From Limnoperna fortunei (Eukaryota > Mollusca > Bivalvia > Mytilida > Modiolidae): 64,000 nucleotides of DNA. Under the pieces are notes generated by a model. That model worked only from the letters and a program-made list of their open reading frames with translations. It had not been told where the DNA came from and searched no databases. Each line of letters begins with the position of its first letter. Position 1 is the first letter of the stretch. Both the position numbers and the translations under genes were made by a program. The stretch is from the NCBI GenBank assembly GCA_944474755.1, contig OX104119.1, positions 42,309,927 through 42,373,926 of the forward strand, given 5' to 3'. This document shows, in pieces, positions 1 through 10,215 of the stretch.

Positions 1-820
1 TTTTCTAAGATCTGTTGGATGTCCTCATTTATATCTTCTGTCAGCCATTCCTCCTTCAGATGGTTATTGAATTTGACACATAGAACTAAAGCACAGTATT
101 TACCATATGCCTTTTCTCTAAGTAAATTGTTAAACTCTTCTTCATAAACTGAAAATGGATTCTTAAAAAAATCTACTACATTTAAAGCTAGATTTTCATT
201 GTATAATTTACAAAGCAATGGAAAAAAATCAAAAAAATCAATATATTCACTAATTTTTCCTGCATCTGATTTTATATATTGTTCTGCCAGTAACTGTTTC
301 TCTTGTTTAGACAAAGACTTATCTTGTGATGAAAGGTTACATTCACAAGTTGTAAAAAGTGGCAAAGATTTAAACTGCTCATCCTCATACACCTCAAGTC
401 TACATGAGGCAATGATTTTTGTGGTTTTATTTTTCATCAGTTTATGTATATTTTCATGGTTTGATTTTTTAATATTTCCATGATAGTTTGGTTTAACGTG
501 TATGTACCACATAGGTCATCAATCACATATAATGTCTTCTTATTTGGATTGGGATAATTGACAATATCTCCTGGACTTGTTACAGGTACGAGATCATAAC
601 CATCTGCTGCCATCTGTAAGGCTACATGACAGACGGTAAAAGTCTTTTTCCAAAACCAGAACTGGCAGTAACTGTAACACAGCTGTGTGTCTTTACACAT
701 TGCAGTAAATGACTAGCAACACGTGTCTGTACAAATATCTGGTCATCATTCTTCCATGTATCTAATTGTCTTGTTATTCGTTCTACAATGATAGGATTAA
801 AATAATTTTCTCACCTGGTT
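1..820 (-). pseudogene. nSTAND3 P-loop ATPase domain exon, frameshifted, continues past left edge
   Basis: Read on the minus strand, this encodes an nSTAND3-type (signal-transduction ATPase) domain. In order: TRQLDTWKNDDQIFVQTR before the P-loop, the Walker A motif ASSGFGK near 650, a helix with VCHVALQ, and the Walker B segment LYVIDDLCG near 520. The sensor-type segment KIIASCRLEVYEDEQ lies near 400, followed by helical sequence to the window edge. These are the hallmarks of the nSTAND3 family that pairs with DZIP3-like HEPN domains and is expanded in bivalves (family knowledge). The frame is broken twice. Two extra bases fall directly after the Walker A lysine (about 643-650), and one base is missing near 455 (NQTM to ENIHKL). 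I infer a pseudogene, although assembly indels cannot be excluded. The 5' exon limit is uncertain. It is the third recognisable exon of a minus-strand gene with the exons at 2122-2404 and 4100-4329. Confidence 0.75.
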
Positions 821-843
821 AACATGCAATTTCCTTCTAAGTT

Positions 844-2121
844 TAGCCTATCAAAACAATCTTAAATATGAAATTTATCGCTACAATTTAAAGATATATA
901 TAGAGATATATTATATGGTTGCCACAATACTGAGAGTTTGTATATAAATGAACTTACTTACATTGTATGTGACTTTATGACAAGTAACTTTGTCATCATA
1001 TATAATAAAACAAAATAAATACTAAGTTACTGATTACTGTGAGATAAGCATGTATTAATTACAAAAATTATATACCATTTCTTTCTTCTGATTCACCTCA
1101 GTTAATGAAACTATAATTTTATTTTGCACATTTGGCCTACTAGTCTTGATACCGAAACATAATTTAGGAGAATGAGTGCCACAAAGTGTCAAGGGTGCGA
1201 ATTCGAATCCTGATGAGGGTAATCAAAAACTTGACAGCATTAAAATATAATTCAAAAATTTCTCCTTTATAGACGTAATGCTTGTAAGATATTCCAGGTT
1301 TAAAATTCCTTAACAAAATTCTGTATATAAGTGAGTTCAAACTTGTCTGCAATTGAGATCCCAGTTAAAGATTTCCACATTTGATTCACGTTTGTGAGTG
1401 ATAATTATAGAATGAATTCGGATAACCTACAGGAAGGTATATTAAATGTTGAAGGCATTGAAATACAAAAATGAAAGATTGATTTATTATTAGCACATCC
1501 TCCATAGAGCAAAAACACATACATATGTCTCGCTTCGAGCTTATCTATGATAGAATCCTTTATCTTCTTGAACTCTATCAAATGCCCCTTCGTGGAATTT
1601 AACTGAAAATCCTAAGGAGAATTTAAAAATAACCAATTTAAGTTATATTAATAGCACAGTCTTCTGAGTTAGACAGATACACCTTCGAACGCTTTAGCAT
1701 GAGCGGTGCTATAAATTACTTGTAACATAAATAAGCCTCTAGATCCCGCCCATTAATAATTGGTTATAAATAAAGAGGGCTGTGTTTATTATGGTGCGAC
1801 CGATATTCGACTAATCAAATGAAAAGCTAATATTGGAAGCTCGTGCTATCCTTTTGTAGTGAAAATCAATAAAATTTGACTTAATTAACACGGAGCTTTA
1901 CTGTTCATTATCGGATCTAATTGTAGTTGGTTATTGCAAGGCTGTTTTTCCCTTGAGTTTAACAAGCACACGTGACCTTTCATGCAATATTATACAAGTG
2001 TTTTAATTTAGAGCATACGTACTCGTCGTCTCTTGTTTATTCGTAAAAAAAGAACAAAGGATTCATGTTACAATAGTGGTTATTGTAAATGTAAAGATTT
2101 ATTCATGTGCCTTATTCGTAC
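844..2121 (-). other. intron between coiled-coil and nSTAND3 exons
   Basis: AT-rich non-coding sequence with no long open frame. I see no repeat family or further exon here, though a short linker exon could be missed because the phase at the 2122 donor does not match the nSTAND3 exon cleanly. Confidence 0.5.
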
Positions 2122-2404
2122 CTGTTTTGTTAAAAAAACAATATCTTTCAGTTGTTCAATAACTTTTGCCTTGATTTCCAGAACAGCTTTTAATTTGTCA
2201 ATTTCTTTTGTCTTTAGAGCATGATCAGTGTTTAGATAATCAATCTTTTCTTCGTGATTAGTTCACTTCCGTTGTAAGATCTTTCACCTGTGCTATAAAG
2301 TTTTTTATTTCCAGCATGACTTCATGGTTAGATTGATCAAGAATTTTAGTCCTCAAGTCTTGACATTCACAATACATTGATGTACCGCCGAATCTTTTTA
2401 TAGC
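2122..2404 (-). pseudogene. HEPN C-terminal end and coiled-coil exon, frame broken
   Basis: Minus-strand exon bounded by a TTCATTGTAG acceptor and a CAG/GTACGA donor. It opens with AIKRFGG, which joins in phase to EISD at the end of the HEPN exon (4100-4329) and recreates the usual C-terminus of DZIP3-like HEPN domains. The rest is charged heptad-like sequence, including DLRTKILDQSNHEVMLEIK and later EIDKLKAVLEIKAKVIEQLK, so a coiled coil between HEPN and ATPase is likely. A stop (TAA) follows TTEVN near 2245, and the coiled coil resumes in another frame with HEEKIDYLNTDH. This is one of three frame lesions in the gene. Confidence 0.6.
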
Positions 2405-4099
2405 CTACAATGAATATAAAAATATAAAGATAAACCACCTAATCGTCTAAAAGCCTGGAATGAATACGAATACTGTGACAAGTTATATTGCAAAGACTGA
2501 AAATCCAAAATTAAGGGCAATGACTCCTACTGAAAGTCACCCTATAATTTTGAACTTGATCTTGACATTTATAGAGCTTCATGTTCTGATCAATTTGATG
2601 TAGTAGTTTTCTTTTGTTGCATTATTTTTTATAGTGTTGACATCTTTTTTTTTAGTTACTGTGGCTATGCATGGTTGTACAGGATCAACGCATTGGATAT
2701 ACATTTAAAACTAGGCACTATAAAGATGATATTGACCAAGATTAGCAAAGTCTTTTTTTTAAATGTTAACGGCAGACGACGAATCGATGACAGAAGGCAA
2801 AAGCTCACAATCAAGTTGAGCTAAAAAAGAAACTTTGTAAAAGAAAATTACACAAGATTAATGATGAAATTCTTTTCATTCATTTTTATAGCTTGAAATG
2901 CAAAAAATGCAAATGCTGTTTCCTTACATAAATGTTTGTAAGAATATTGTCATTGCTACTTATACAAATATTTTTATTATTATATCGAAATCTAAATGTA
3001 TGCTCGCGTTGGAGGGTGACTCGGGCGAAGATGTCGCCTAATCGTGGTACCACTTAGCCCTCTATCATCTTCAAAAGCAAAGTGATGTCGCCCTGTCGTT
3101 TTGAACAATATCCCTATTTTGGTAAGAAAAATCTTTGTAATTTTGTTACCGTGTCATGTTTATCATGTTTATGTACCACAAAGTGTAAGCTGGTACCCAT
3201 TTGACTTTTATTTAGTACACAAAACGTCATTGAAAATACGACCAGAACCAATTCAAAGCAAAAGAACACATGCAAATTTCCGGAACAGATGAGATTGAAA
3301 ATACGATGCTGAGTAATGCAATGATAGAAACATAATAGAAAGTAGTATTTTGGCAGTCAAAAAAACTTTCAAAAAATTTAAGTTAAATCTGTTTCAATAC
3401 TTTTAATGGTGAATTTTACACTAACTACATAATATTTGTTTCACAATGATGTAATTTTCTAATAGTTCCAATAATACTTCATTTATAATTCATTTATTTT
3501 GTGTAATAATGACAAAAAACATTTATTTTAATGAAAAGTTTGTGACAGTTGATTTTTTTTTTTTATTGTAATGTTTAGTATTTATGAAAATGTGTGATAT
3601 AAGTAGACTGATTAGTAAATCAACCTTTCTGGACTGTTTTTGATACTGCATACTCAATAAATTAAACTGCTAAAAACATATACCAAACATAATGAAAATG
3701 CCTCACACTTATTGAAAAAAAACAAAACTGGAGGCTTATAATGCAACTTCTCCATGCTGTCCACCTACTTCTCCCTGTTCTAACGTCACTTCTCCCTGTC
3801 AGCCCCCAAAAAGAGAAGTGACTTCTCTCTATAATTTTGACCTAGCGTGAGCCCTGAATGTAACTCCCTACATGCTTCTTTGGCCAAGGTGTGTTTGAAT
3901 CTAACTTTGAATGACATGTTTGTTTCCAGTTTTCTTTCCAAAAGAACAGTTCCCACACTAATGTTTTTGTGTTCTCGCCCCAAAAACTAACTGACGCCAG
4001 GCCATGAAATAGCTGAATTCTTTGAAAACCGGCTACAACTCAACAAAATAAACAAACAAACCATTTTACTAATGTAGGTGATGTCTGATCAGTACTTAC
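2405..4099 (-). other. intron between HEPN and coiled-coil exons
   Basis: No exon or repeat family recognised. It contains poly-T tracts and a short pyrimidine-rich stretch (about 3745-3840) of CTTCTCCCTG-like repeats. Confidence 0.45.
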
Positions 4100-4329
4100 A
4101 TCTGAGATTTCATTCCATGCATTATTAAAGTCAGAGTTATCTATCTTGTTATCTTCTAAATGTGCCAGGTAATTTCTATAGTATTTTATTCTTGCTATAT
4201 CAGCACCAGGAGTTGTCTCAACTGAAGATGGCCGACAATCAAATCCAGCTTCAGGTGGAGTTATAGATGTCACATTCCTGATCAAAGAAATCATCAAAAT
4301 GACATCAAATTTCTTTGAATCTGCAACGC
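4100..4329 (-). pseudogene. DZIP3-like HEPN domain exon of the same minus-strand gene
   Basis: Minus-strand exon with acceptor ATAATTACAG and donor GAT/GTAAGT. The frame is open throughout and reads SKKFDVILMISLIRNVTSI, then TPPEAGFDCRPSSVETTPG, ADIARIKYYRNYLAHLED and NNAWNEISD. The ARIKYYRNYLAH segment carries the R-x4-6-H core expected for HEPN RNases (here RNYLAH), so the active-site residues look present. By family knowledge this fold matches the DZIP3/hRUL138-like HEPN domain found N-terminal to nSTAND ATPases in molluscs. A role in RNA-targeting or inflammatory signalling is inference. An upstream exon with the first HEPN helix is expected but was not found; the region immediately upstream is occupied by the element at 4380-8107. 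The other two exons are broken, so the gene is called a pseudogene although this exon is intact. Confidence 0.75.
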
Positions 4330-4390
4330 CTGTAATTATGTAGCAAAACTGCAATTGTAACAGTACTTGCACCCGTAAACGCAACACTTT

Positions 4391-4560
4391 GACTGATTGA
4401 TAACTGATTGCTGACGGATTTTGGAACGCTTACGGATCGCTGACTGATTGATGATGACTACATCCGTCCAAAATAATGAATCCGTCATTACCTTGGTAAC
4501 CGTCAGCGATCAGTGCGATCAGTCCAATCAGTGCGATCCAGAATCCGTCATTTAATTATA
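4391..4560. repeat. left subterminal repeat cluster of the 4380-8107 element
   Basis: Multiple copies of GACGGATT or its complement AATCCGTC, together with GCGATCAGT and CCAATCAGT, packed in 170 bp. Matches the cluster at 7905-8096. Confidence 0.6.
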
Positions 4561-5254
4561 TGCATAAATCGGTTAGTTTATTGACGGATTCATATAAATT
4601 AATAATTTAAAGATAAAACGGATTCTGCGTCATTTGTATATAATATATGCATTTATTTTACCCATTTTATATTAAAATAAAAACATGCTTTTAAAAGAAT
4701 TGTTAATACAATGTCTCGTTCTAAATGAATAAATAAACATATTTAAAGAAAAATTGTTTCTTTATATTATATAATTAAGCACATTTCTTCAAAGCAGGAC
4801 ATATCTGCGAACCGAGTCATGTAAACCTTCAAAAAACTTCTATTTAAGGCACATCAGTAACGAAGAGGTAAATGGTTTTTTTCGTAATCCTTTTTTGATT
4901 CTCTTTTTTTATTCCCGCGACTCGTGATTTCGGCCTGTTTTATTTTTTGCGACCTGTTACATGTATATTTTTTGTCATATATTAAGCCGACCCGACTCCC
5001 CCAATCAGTAACATATTTATTTCACATTTAGGAAAGAACGTGGCCTCTTTTTGACATCATTATTAGTTACTTAAATGTATGCCTGCGTGTTTTTTATTTA
5101 GTCTACAACATTTTAAATACAATTATAAAACGCATTGTTTACTAAACAAAAAGTTGTATTTTAAAATATACAGCGATTCTTGTCGCAAGTTTTATTGGAC
5201 AGGTAAATAAAATTTGTTTAAAAAATTATACATACAATTACGCTGGATTGTTCC

Positions 5255-5452
5255 ATTTGTTTCATGACGTCCATTTTTTATTGGGGGTGGGGTGGGAGAA
5301 AGCCGGAGTACAAGTAAAAAAAAACCGACAGTCTTTTGTCAAATAAAGTGGAGTCGGGGGCACCCTATCTGCAGTCGTTCGAATATCCGCAACCTGTTGA
5401 CAGGCATGTGACAACTAGTAGATGACTAACCAATCAGCCACCTAGGCCCCAA
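5255..5452 (-). mobile_element. SINE family A copy, degenerate
   Basis: On the plus strand it reads TTTTTATTGGGGGTGGGG, then AGAAAGCCGGAGTAC, and ends with AATCAGCCACCTAGGCCCC, the reversed A-box end of the tRNA-derived family seen better at 6607-6826. Confidence 0.55.
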
Positions 5453-5765
5453 TAACGCCGGGGAGAATTAATTGTCTGCGAATTCTGAAGTTTAGCGTAA
5501 AAATGTGTTACAGATAGACACGTGTTTCAGTACGAAATAGTAATTTTTTAAACAAAACGTTATAAATTGTTTAGGTCTTAACATTGTCATTACAGTGTCA
5601 TATCGATGAAACAGAACCATTTCAAAAATTGCCCTTTAAAAGAGTGTCATTCAATTTAAATAATAACTTATTGTATTGATTGATTGTTTGCTTTTCTTTC
5701 AGCGAGAGTATTTCAGCTTTATTCATGAAGAGAATAAGTTAAATATAAATCAATTAGATTTGTTT

Positions 5766-6004
5766 GCTTGTTTAAATATTGTTTAATCCACTTTCAGCAA
5801 TTTTTCAGCTATATCATGGCGACCAGTTTTTATTTGAGGAGGAAGCCGCAGTACCCGGATAAAACACCCGTCCTCCAGTAGGAAAACTGACTCCCTTTCA
5901 ATTAAGTCGAGTGCACCCTGCCTACAGTGAGATTCGAACCCGAAACCTCAGTGTTGACAGACCACGTGATCAATAGTTGATGAACTAACATCACCACTCG
6001 GCTC
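5766..6004 (-). mobile_element. SINE family A copy (tRNA-derived)
   Basis: Full-length reversed copy. The body holds GAGGAAGCCGCAGTACCCGG, then the B-box complement GATTCGAACCC, then ACCACGTGATCAATAGTTGA, and ends at CCACTCGGCTCC (A-box side). The 3' tail lies at 5766-5805 with TTGTTTAAAT. Confidence 0.7.
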
Positions 6005-6029
6005 CTTCAATCAATTAGAGAAAGATGGA

Positions 6030-6240
6030 CAAAAGGGCAATTTTGAAAAATATGGGGTATGGGTTGGGGAGTAAGATTAACTTTTTTTTCGTGCAAGGAG
6101 CGTGACACTCTCTAAACATGTCACTATGGTTCGCGGCAATTTTAATATGACCTGAACCACCCCACCCCGAAAAAAAACAAAAAAAAACGGGAGAACATCC
6201 CATGTCCGCCAGCTGAGGACGCGCTGGGCAGCTCTGTTAA
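6030..6240 (-). mobile_element. SINE family B copy, truncated
   Basis: Reverse complement of the element at 36426-36787. It shares the CAGCCCAGCGCGTC-like head (here AGCTGCCCAGCGCGTCCTCA), a T/G-rich centre and CACGCTCCTTGCACGA. Confidence 0.55.
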
Positions 6241-6592
6241 ACCTATCAACTAATTTCAAGTACTTCCGAATTTAAAGGAAACCATTTATACTTATATATC
6301 ATTAACTGTGGAATGACTTAAACAAACATCGTAAAATAAACAAATTGCGACGGCTAAAATGCGAAAGCATAATTGATTTTCGTATTACGCTTACATGTTC
6401 GCATTTTTAACTCATAAGCTTCGATATACAAACGCGGTTAGTAGTTTAATCTTTATTTGAGATTTAATTCTGTGGAAGTTCATGTGACACAATGAGATAA
6501 TGAATAAAATATATAAATAGATGTTTTCGCTTTTGTCGTAAATCGTATTCAGTATTATACACCCGAATTCTTAGGAATTGTGGCACAGTAGT

Positions 6593-6606
6593 TTATTCTT
6601 TATTTG
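6593..6606. repeat. target site duplication, left copy
   Basis: TTATTCTTTATTTG, identical to 6827-6840, flanking the SINE. Confidence 0.8.
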
Positions 6607-6826
6607 TTTGTTTGTTTGTTTGAATGGTGTTTTTATTGGGGGAGGAAGCCGGAGTACCCGGAGAAAACCCCCGACCTACGGTAGGAAAAATGGCAATCCT
6701 AGTCAATTAAGATTGGAGTCGAGTACACCCTGCCTACAGTGAGAATCGAACCCGCAATCTCTGTGTTGACAGACCACGTGATCAATAGTAGACAAACTAC
6801 CTTGATCACTCGGCCAACGAGGCCCC
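6607..6826 (-). mobile_element. SINE family A copy with perfect 14-bp TSD
   Basis: Read on the minus strand, it starts GGGGCCTCGTTGGCCGAGTG (A box TGGCCGAGTG), has the B box GGTTCGATTC, continues into a conserved body ending in the complement of GGAGGAAGCCGGAGTACCCG, and finishes in a (CAAA)n tail. The boxes are those of a class II (Leu/Ser-like) tRNA head. The 14-bp duplication marks a fairly young insertion. Confidence 0.85.
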
Positions 6827-6840
6827 TTATTCTTTATTTG
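6827..6840. repeat. target site duplication, right copy
   Basis: TTATTCTTTATTTG, identical to 6593-6606. Confidence 0.8.
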
Positions 6841-7089
6841 AGATTGAATTCTCTGTAAATTCATGTGACACAATGAGATATATAGTGAATAAAATATATA
6901 AATAGATGTTTCCGCTTTTGTCGTGAATCTTATTCAGTATTATACAGCGGAATTTTTAGGAACTGTGGCACATAAGTTTATTCTTTATTTAATTCTGTGT
7001 AAATTCATGTGGCACTATGGGGTAGTTAATAAAATATATAAATAGATGTTTTCGCTTTTGTCGTAAATTGATCACCAAGTTGTCTGTTT

Positions 7090-7215
7090 GATCCTTACAG
7101 CGAGGTGGTGTGCTCGACACATCCCTATAAATTTACAAAGAGCACCAGTTTTCCTGTCGAAACTTTGCTGTTTCGTTGGGTACTCCAGCTCTTCCCAATA
7201 AACACTCGACGTCAT
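7090..7215 (+). mobile_element. SINE family A fragment, very degenerate
   Basis: GGTGGTGTGCTCGACACATC, then CCAGTTTTCCTGTCG, then GGGTACTCCAGCTCTTCCCA follow the plus-strand order of the SINE body. Confidence 0.4.
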
Positions 7216-7904
7216 ATTATATAAACGAATATAATTTTTGAAAAAATAGTGTTAAACAAACTTCAAACATACCTATAATGCTAACGCGAAAAGGCGAAGT
7301 GAAAAAATGTTACGATTTCGCCTTCACGTTTTTCGTGTTTCTCGCTTTTTCCGCTTTTAAACTTATCGAAGACAAATACGAGATGTACGCCTTGGCATGC
7401 GAGGTCAAATATTTTTTTAATTTATTGTGTGTGTGGTTTTTTTCATTTCTTTTTTTAAATTATTTTTTTAATAAAATGACACTATGTGATGTTTATATGC
7501 CGTGAAAGATGCATTAGTGATAGATTTTTTTCGGGGGGGGGGGATTTCCATTTATCATTTATAACTTTAGACTAGACGTTTTCCGCTTTCAAAACACGGA
7601 CGTGCGCCTTGGCACCCGAGATGCTTTTTTAAAGTCATTGTGTGTGCGTTTTATATTTACTTTGTTTTAATTATTTTGTTAATAAAATTACACTATGTAA
7701 TGTTTATATTTCGTCACAGATGCATTAGTAATAGATTGGGGGAATTTCCATTTTTTTTATTAATAACTTTAGACCAGTTTTAGCCTTATTATTATATAAA
7801 GCGATCCATCAATGATGACATAACAGTTGACATTTTTATACTTCTAATATTTGCGAGTGAAACGAATTTTCACATTTCGAAATATTAATTTTACTAACCG
7901 GAAG

Positions 7905-8096
7905 TTGAATGGACGGATTGGAGCGATCAGTCCAAATCAATCCGTCAGATCAGTCAAATCGTTCCAAATCCGTCAATTGACGGATGGACGGATTGGGAAC
8001 GATCTGACGGATTGGGAACGATTTGACTGATCTGACTGATTGATAACTGATTGGTGACGGATTTTGGAACGCTGACGGATCGCTGACGGATTGATA
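7905..8096. repeat. right subterminal repeat cluster of the 4380-8107 element
   Basis: Dense GGACGGATTGG, GATCAGTC, GATCTGACGG and GGGAACGAT motifs in both orientations, able to fold on themselves. Counterpart of 4391-4560. Confidence 0.6.
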
Positions 8097-8107
8097 AAAG
8101 TGTTGCG

Positions 8108-8640
8108 TCTTCAATCTCAAGTACTGTAATCTTTATATCAGGTACTAGTACAATTGTACAAGTGCACTTAAACTTTGATTAACATTAACCTGCAATCTGT
8201 CTGCAACCACAATCACTTGGGGTTAGGATAATATTTGTTAAGGAATAAAATCTAATAAATGAGATTGCAGTGTGTATTTACTCGTTTGGTAATCAGTCTG
8301 ATGTGTCTCATTGTGAAATATTGGCCTCAGAATATATAAATATTTCCCACAGACAAATAAATATGTCACTTTCAATCATGAAAATTAGCTCTGAGTAAAG
8401 CAAATAGTCCCGACAATATATGGTTGTTAAGGGTACCTTGTTGCTATAGTATGAGCTTGACACACAACCTTTACAATTGGGCTCAAATTGATGCTCTTTT
8501 ACTACTGATCAGTTTCGGTATCGAGTTTACTATATTCAAGTTATAAGTAAAAAAACAATTAACCGAAACACGTCAAGTGCAATAATTCAATAACGGTTCA
8601 TCGAACAGTTTCTGACTAAAAAAATGAAGGTCTTGATTAG
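8108..8640. other. non-coding stretch
   Basis: No gene, exon or repeat recognised. Confidence 0.4.
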
Positions 8641-8645
8641 AGGAT

Positions 8646-8940
8646 TATTCAAGCTAGACCTCTCGCCTCTGGAGGCTCGTCAAAGTTGTTTGGACAACTT
8701 ATGTCACAAAGTTGTCTCAAAAGTTCCTTAACATATCTCACTTTTCTTGAACACGTATCTCTTATGGTTCTGGACATATTTCGATAACAAGGTTTTAGGT
8801 GTTTGGGCAGATAACTTTGTCTCAGCTTGCAAAACACAGTCTGGAATATAGAATATGCTCCAGGTTCATAATCCAAAGTTTTGAGATGATCTGTCGCGAA
8901 CTCTGAAGTTGATGGGCTTTCGTAAAGGGACGGAACACGA
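8646..8940 (-). CDS. unidentified open frame, about 98 residues
   Basis: Minus-strand frame running from about RRVPSLYESPSTSEFATDHL through LDYEPGAYSIFQTVFCKL and VRYVKELLRQLCDISCPNN to a stop after PPEARGLA. Composition is protein-like (mixed charged and aromatic residues, five cysteines), but I do not recognise the family. There is no clear acceptor at the 5' side: upstream on the minus strand is a TTCTTCTGATTATTATTTTT tract and two AAGGTCTTTCC hairpins, which recur in the repeat array at 56.7-57 kb. It may therefore be part of a repeat, or a decayed last exon. Treat as hypothetical. Confidence 0.25.
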
Positions 8941-8972
8941 CGAATGAAAAATAATAATCAGAAGAAATACAA

Positions 8973-9058
8973 TAAGGTCTTTCCATCAAATGGGAAAGAC
9001 CTTAATAATAGAAGCAAAATCAATAAGGTCTTTTCACTGGAAGTGGGAAAGACCTTAA
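8973..9058. repeat. two AAGGTCTTTCC hairpins
   Basis: Two palindromic units, AAGGTCTTTCC ... GGAAAGACCTT at 8973-9003 and AAGGTCTTTTCAC ... GTGGGAAAGACCTT at 9026-9058. Same signature as the hairpins at 56705-56960. Confidence 0.65.
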
Positions 9059-9404
9059 AGATATATTACTTTCAGAAAAATAATAAATTTCATTTCTCTA
9101 TGTTATATTTATTTGTCTGTGGGCAATATTTCACAATGAGACACACACATCAGACTGATTACCAAACGAGTAATTGTAATCTTATTTATTAGCATTTTAT
9201 GACATAAAAATATTATCCTGACTCCAAGTACCTATACCTGAAACAACAAATGTTCGCAGGACACTAAATGTAATATAATTAGTTAAATCTGCCAAACACT
9301 AAGTTAGATAGCTTTTAAAATGAAACTATGCCAACATATTTCATAGAGGAAATAAAATTAGATGTCAGTGAGATGGTATCCATCTCTGTGGGCCCCGCCG
9401 ACCT

Positions 9405-9835
9405 TGTGGTCAAGGTCAAACTCATCAACCATGGTTTGCGACACATTTTATATATACTTATATTTTCTACCCACATTCCAAATATCACAAGCCTACCTCA
9501 AATGATAAAAAAGTTACAGCCCTAACATGAATTTGTCATTCATAACCGTTAGATAAAAATTCAAGATCAAAGGTCAACAACCACGGTAAGCGACAGATCG
9601 CCTTGATATTATCTACCCACATTGCAAATATCAAAAGCCTACATCAAAAGATAAAAATGTTATAGCCCGGACATGAATTTTCATTCATGACTTTTAGATC
9701 AAAGTTCAAGATCAAAGGTCAACAACCATGGTAAGCAATACATCGCCTTGATATTATCTACCCACATTTTAAATATCAAAAGCCTACCTCAAAAGATAGG
9801 AAAGTTACGGTATGCGACACTATCGCATTGATATT
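9405..9835. repeat. tandem repeat, about 146-158-bp unit, three copies
   Basis: Each unit has AAGATCAAAGGTCAACAACC or a variant, then ATTATCTACCCACATT and AAATATCAAAAGCCTAC. Units start near 9413, 9571 and 9716. Confidence 0.7.
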
Positions 9836-9954
9836 ATCGCTCATTTTTTAATTACAAATAATTGCATAATAATAATAATAATATAATATAAAGAAAACAA
9901 TCATTGACAATTATTACCAGTGGTTCCACTTCTGAAACCGTTACTAGTATGTAA

Positions 9955-10215
9955 GAAAGAAAACTGACCGAACAACAAGAGCCAAAAGTCAAGGGACAGT
10001 TACAAATCCTGATATAGACAAACGCAACACAAAAACCAAAAACACAAAAAACAGAAAGAGAGTAACCCGAACCCAATAAAAACCATGGGTGCACTCAGGT
10101 GCTCTGGACGAGTAAGCAGTACCTGCCTCTAAATAGACAGCAGTCGAGTTACTCATCGTCATGTCTAGGGAAAAGTCAAATCCAGGAATAGGAATTACTA
10201 CCTTTGATTCAGCGA
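9955..10215 (+). repeat. interspersed repeat R1, copy 1
   Basis: Contains AAAAGTCAAGGGACAGTTAC, AACGCAACACAAAAACCAAA, CCCAATAAAAACCATGGGTG and ATGTCTAGGGAAAAGTCAAA. A near-identical copy in the same orientation lies at 18215-18480. Resembles abundant mussel repeats from memory only. Confidence 0.7.

Larger units (their letters stand above)
6440..7075. repeat. tandem repeat, about 150-bp unit, three copies, split by a SINE
   Basis: Units begin near 6440, 6827 and 6976, with shared segments TAAATAGATGTTTTCGCTTT, TGTCGTAAAT and AATTCATGTGACACAATGAG. The SINE at 6607-6826 is inserted in the second unit; the third is shortened. Confidence 0.7.
4380..8107. mobile_element. candidate DNA transposon with 11-bp TIRs and subterminal repeats
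   Basis: Starts CGCAACACTTT (4380-4390) and ends with its exact reverse complement AAAGTGTTGCG (8097-8107). Both ends hold clusters of short motifs built on GACGGATT, GATCAGTC and ACTGATTG; a segment of about 65 bp beginning GACTGATTGATAACTGATTG recurs in the same orientation at 4391 and 8033. No transposase frame is seen inside, and no target duplication is evident. The interior carries nested SINEs and a tandem repeat. Non-autonomous element is an inference. Confidence 0.45.

Noticed and set aside
1190..1225. CCTGATGAGG resembling a hammerhead core
   Set aside because: No GAAA and no matching stems nearby; chance match.
3786..3983. 65-codon minus-strand frame
   Set aside because: No family resemblance, no splice context, and it lies in the intron of the HEPN gene.
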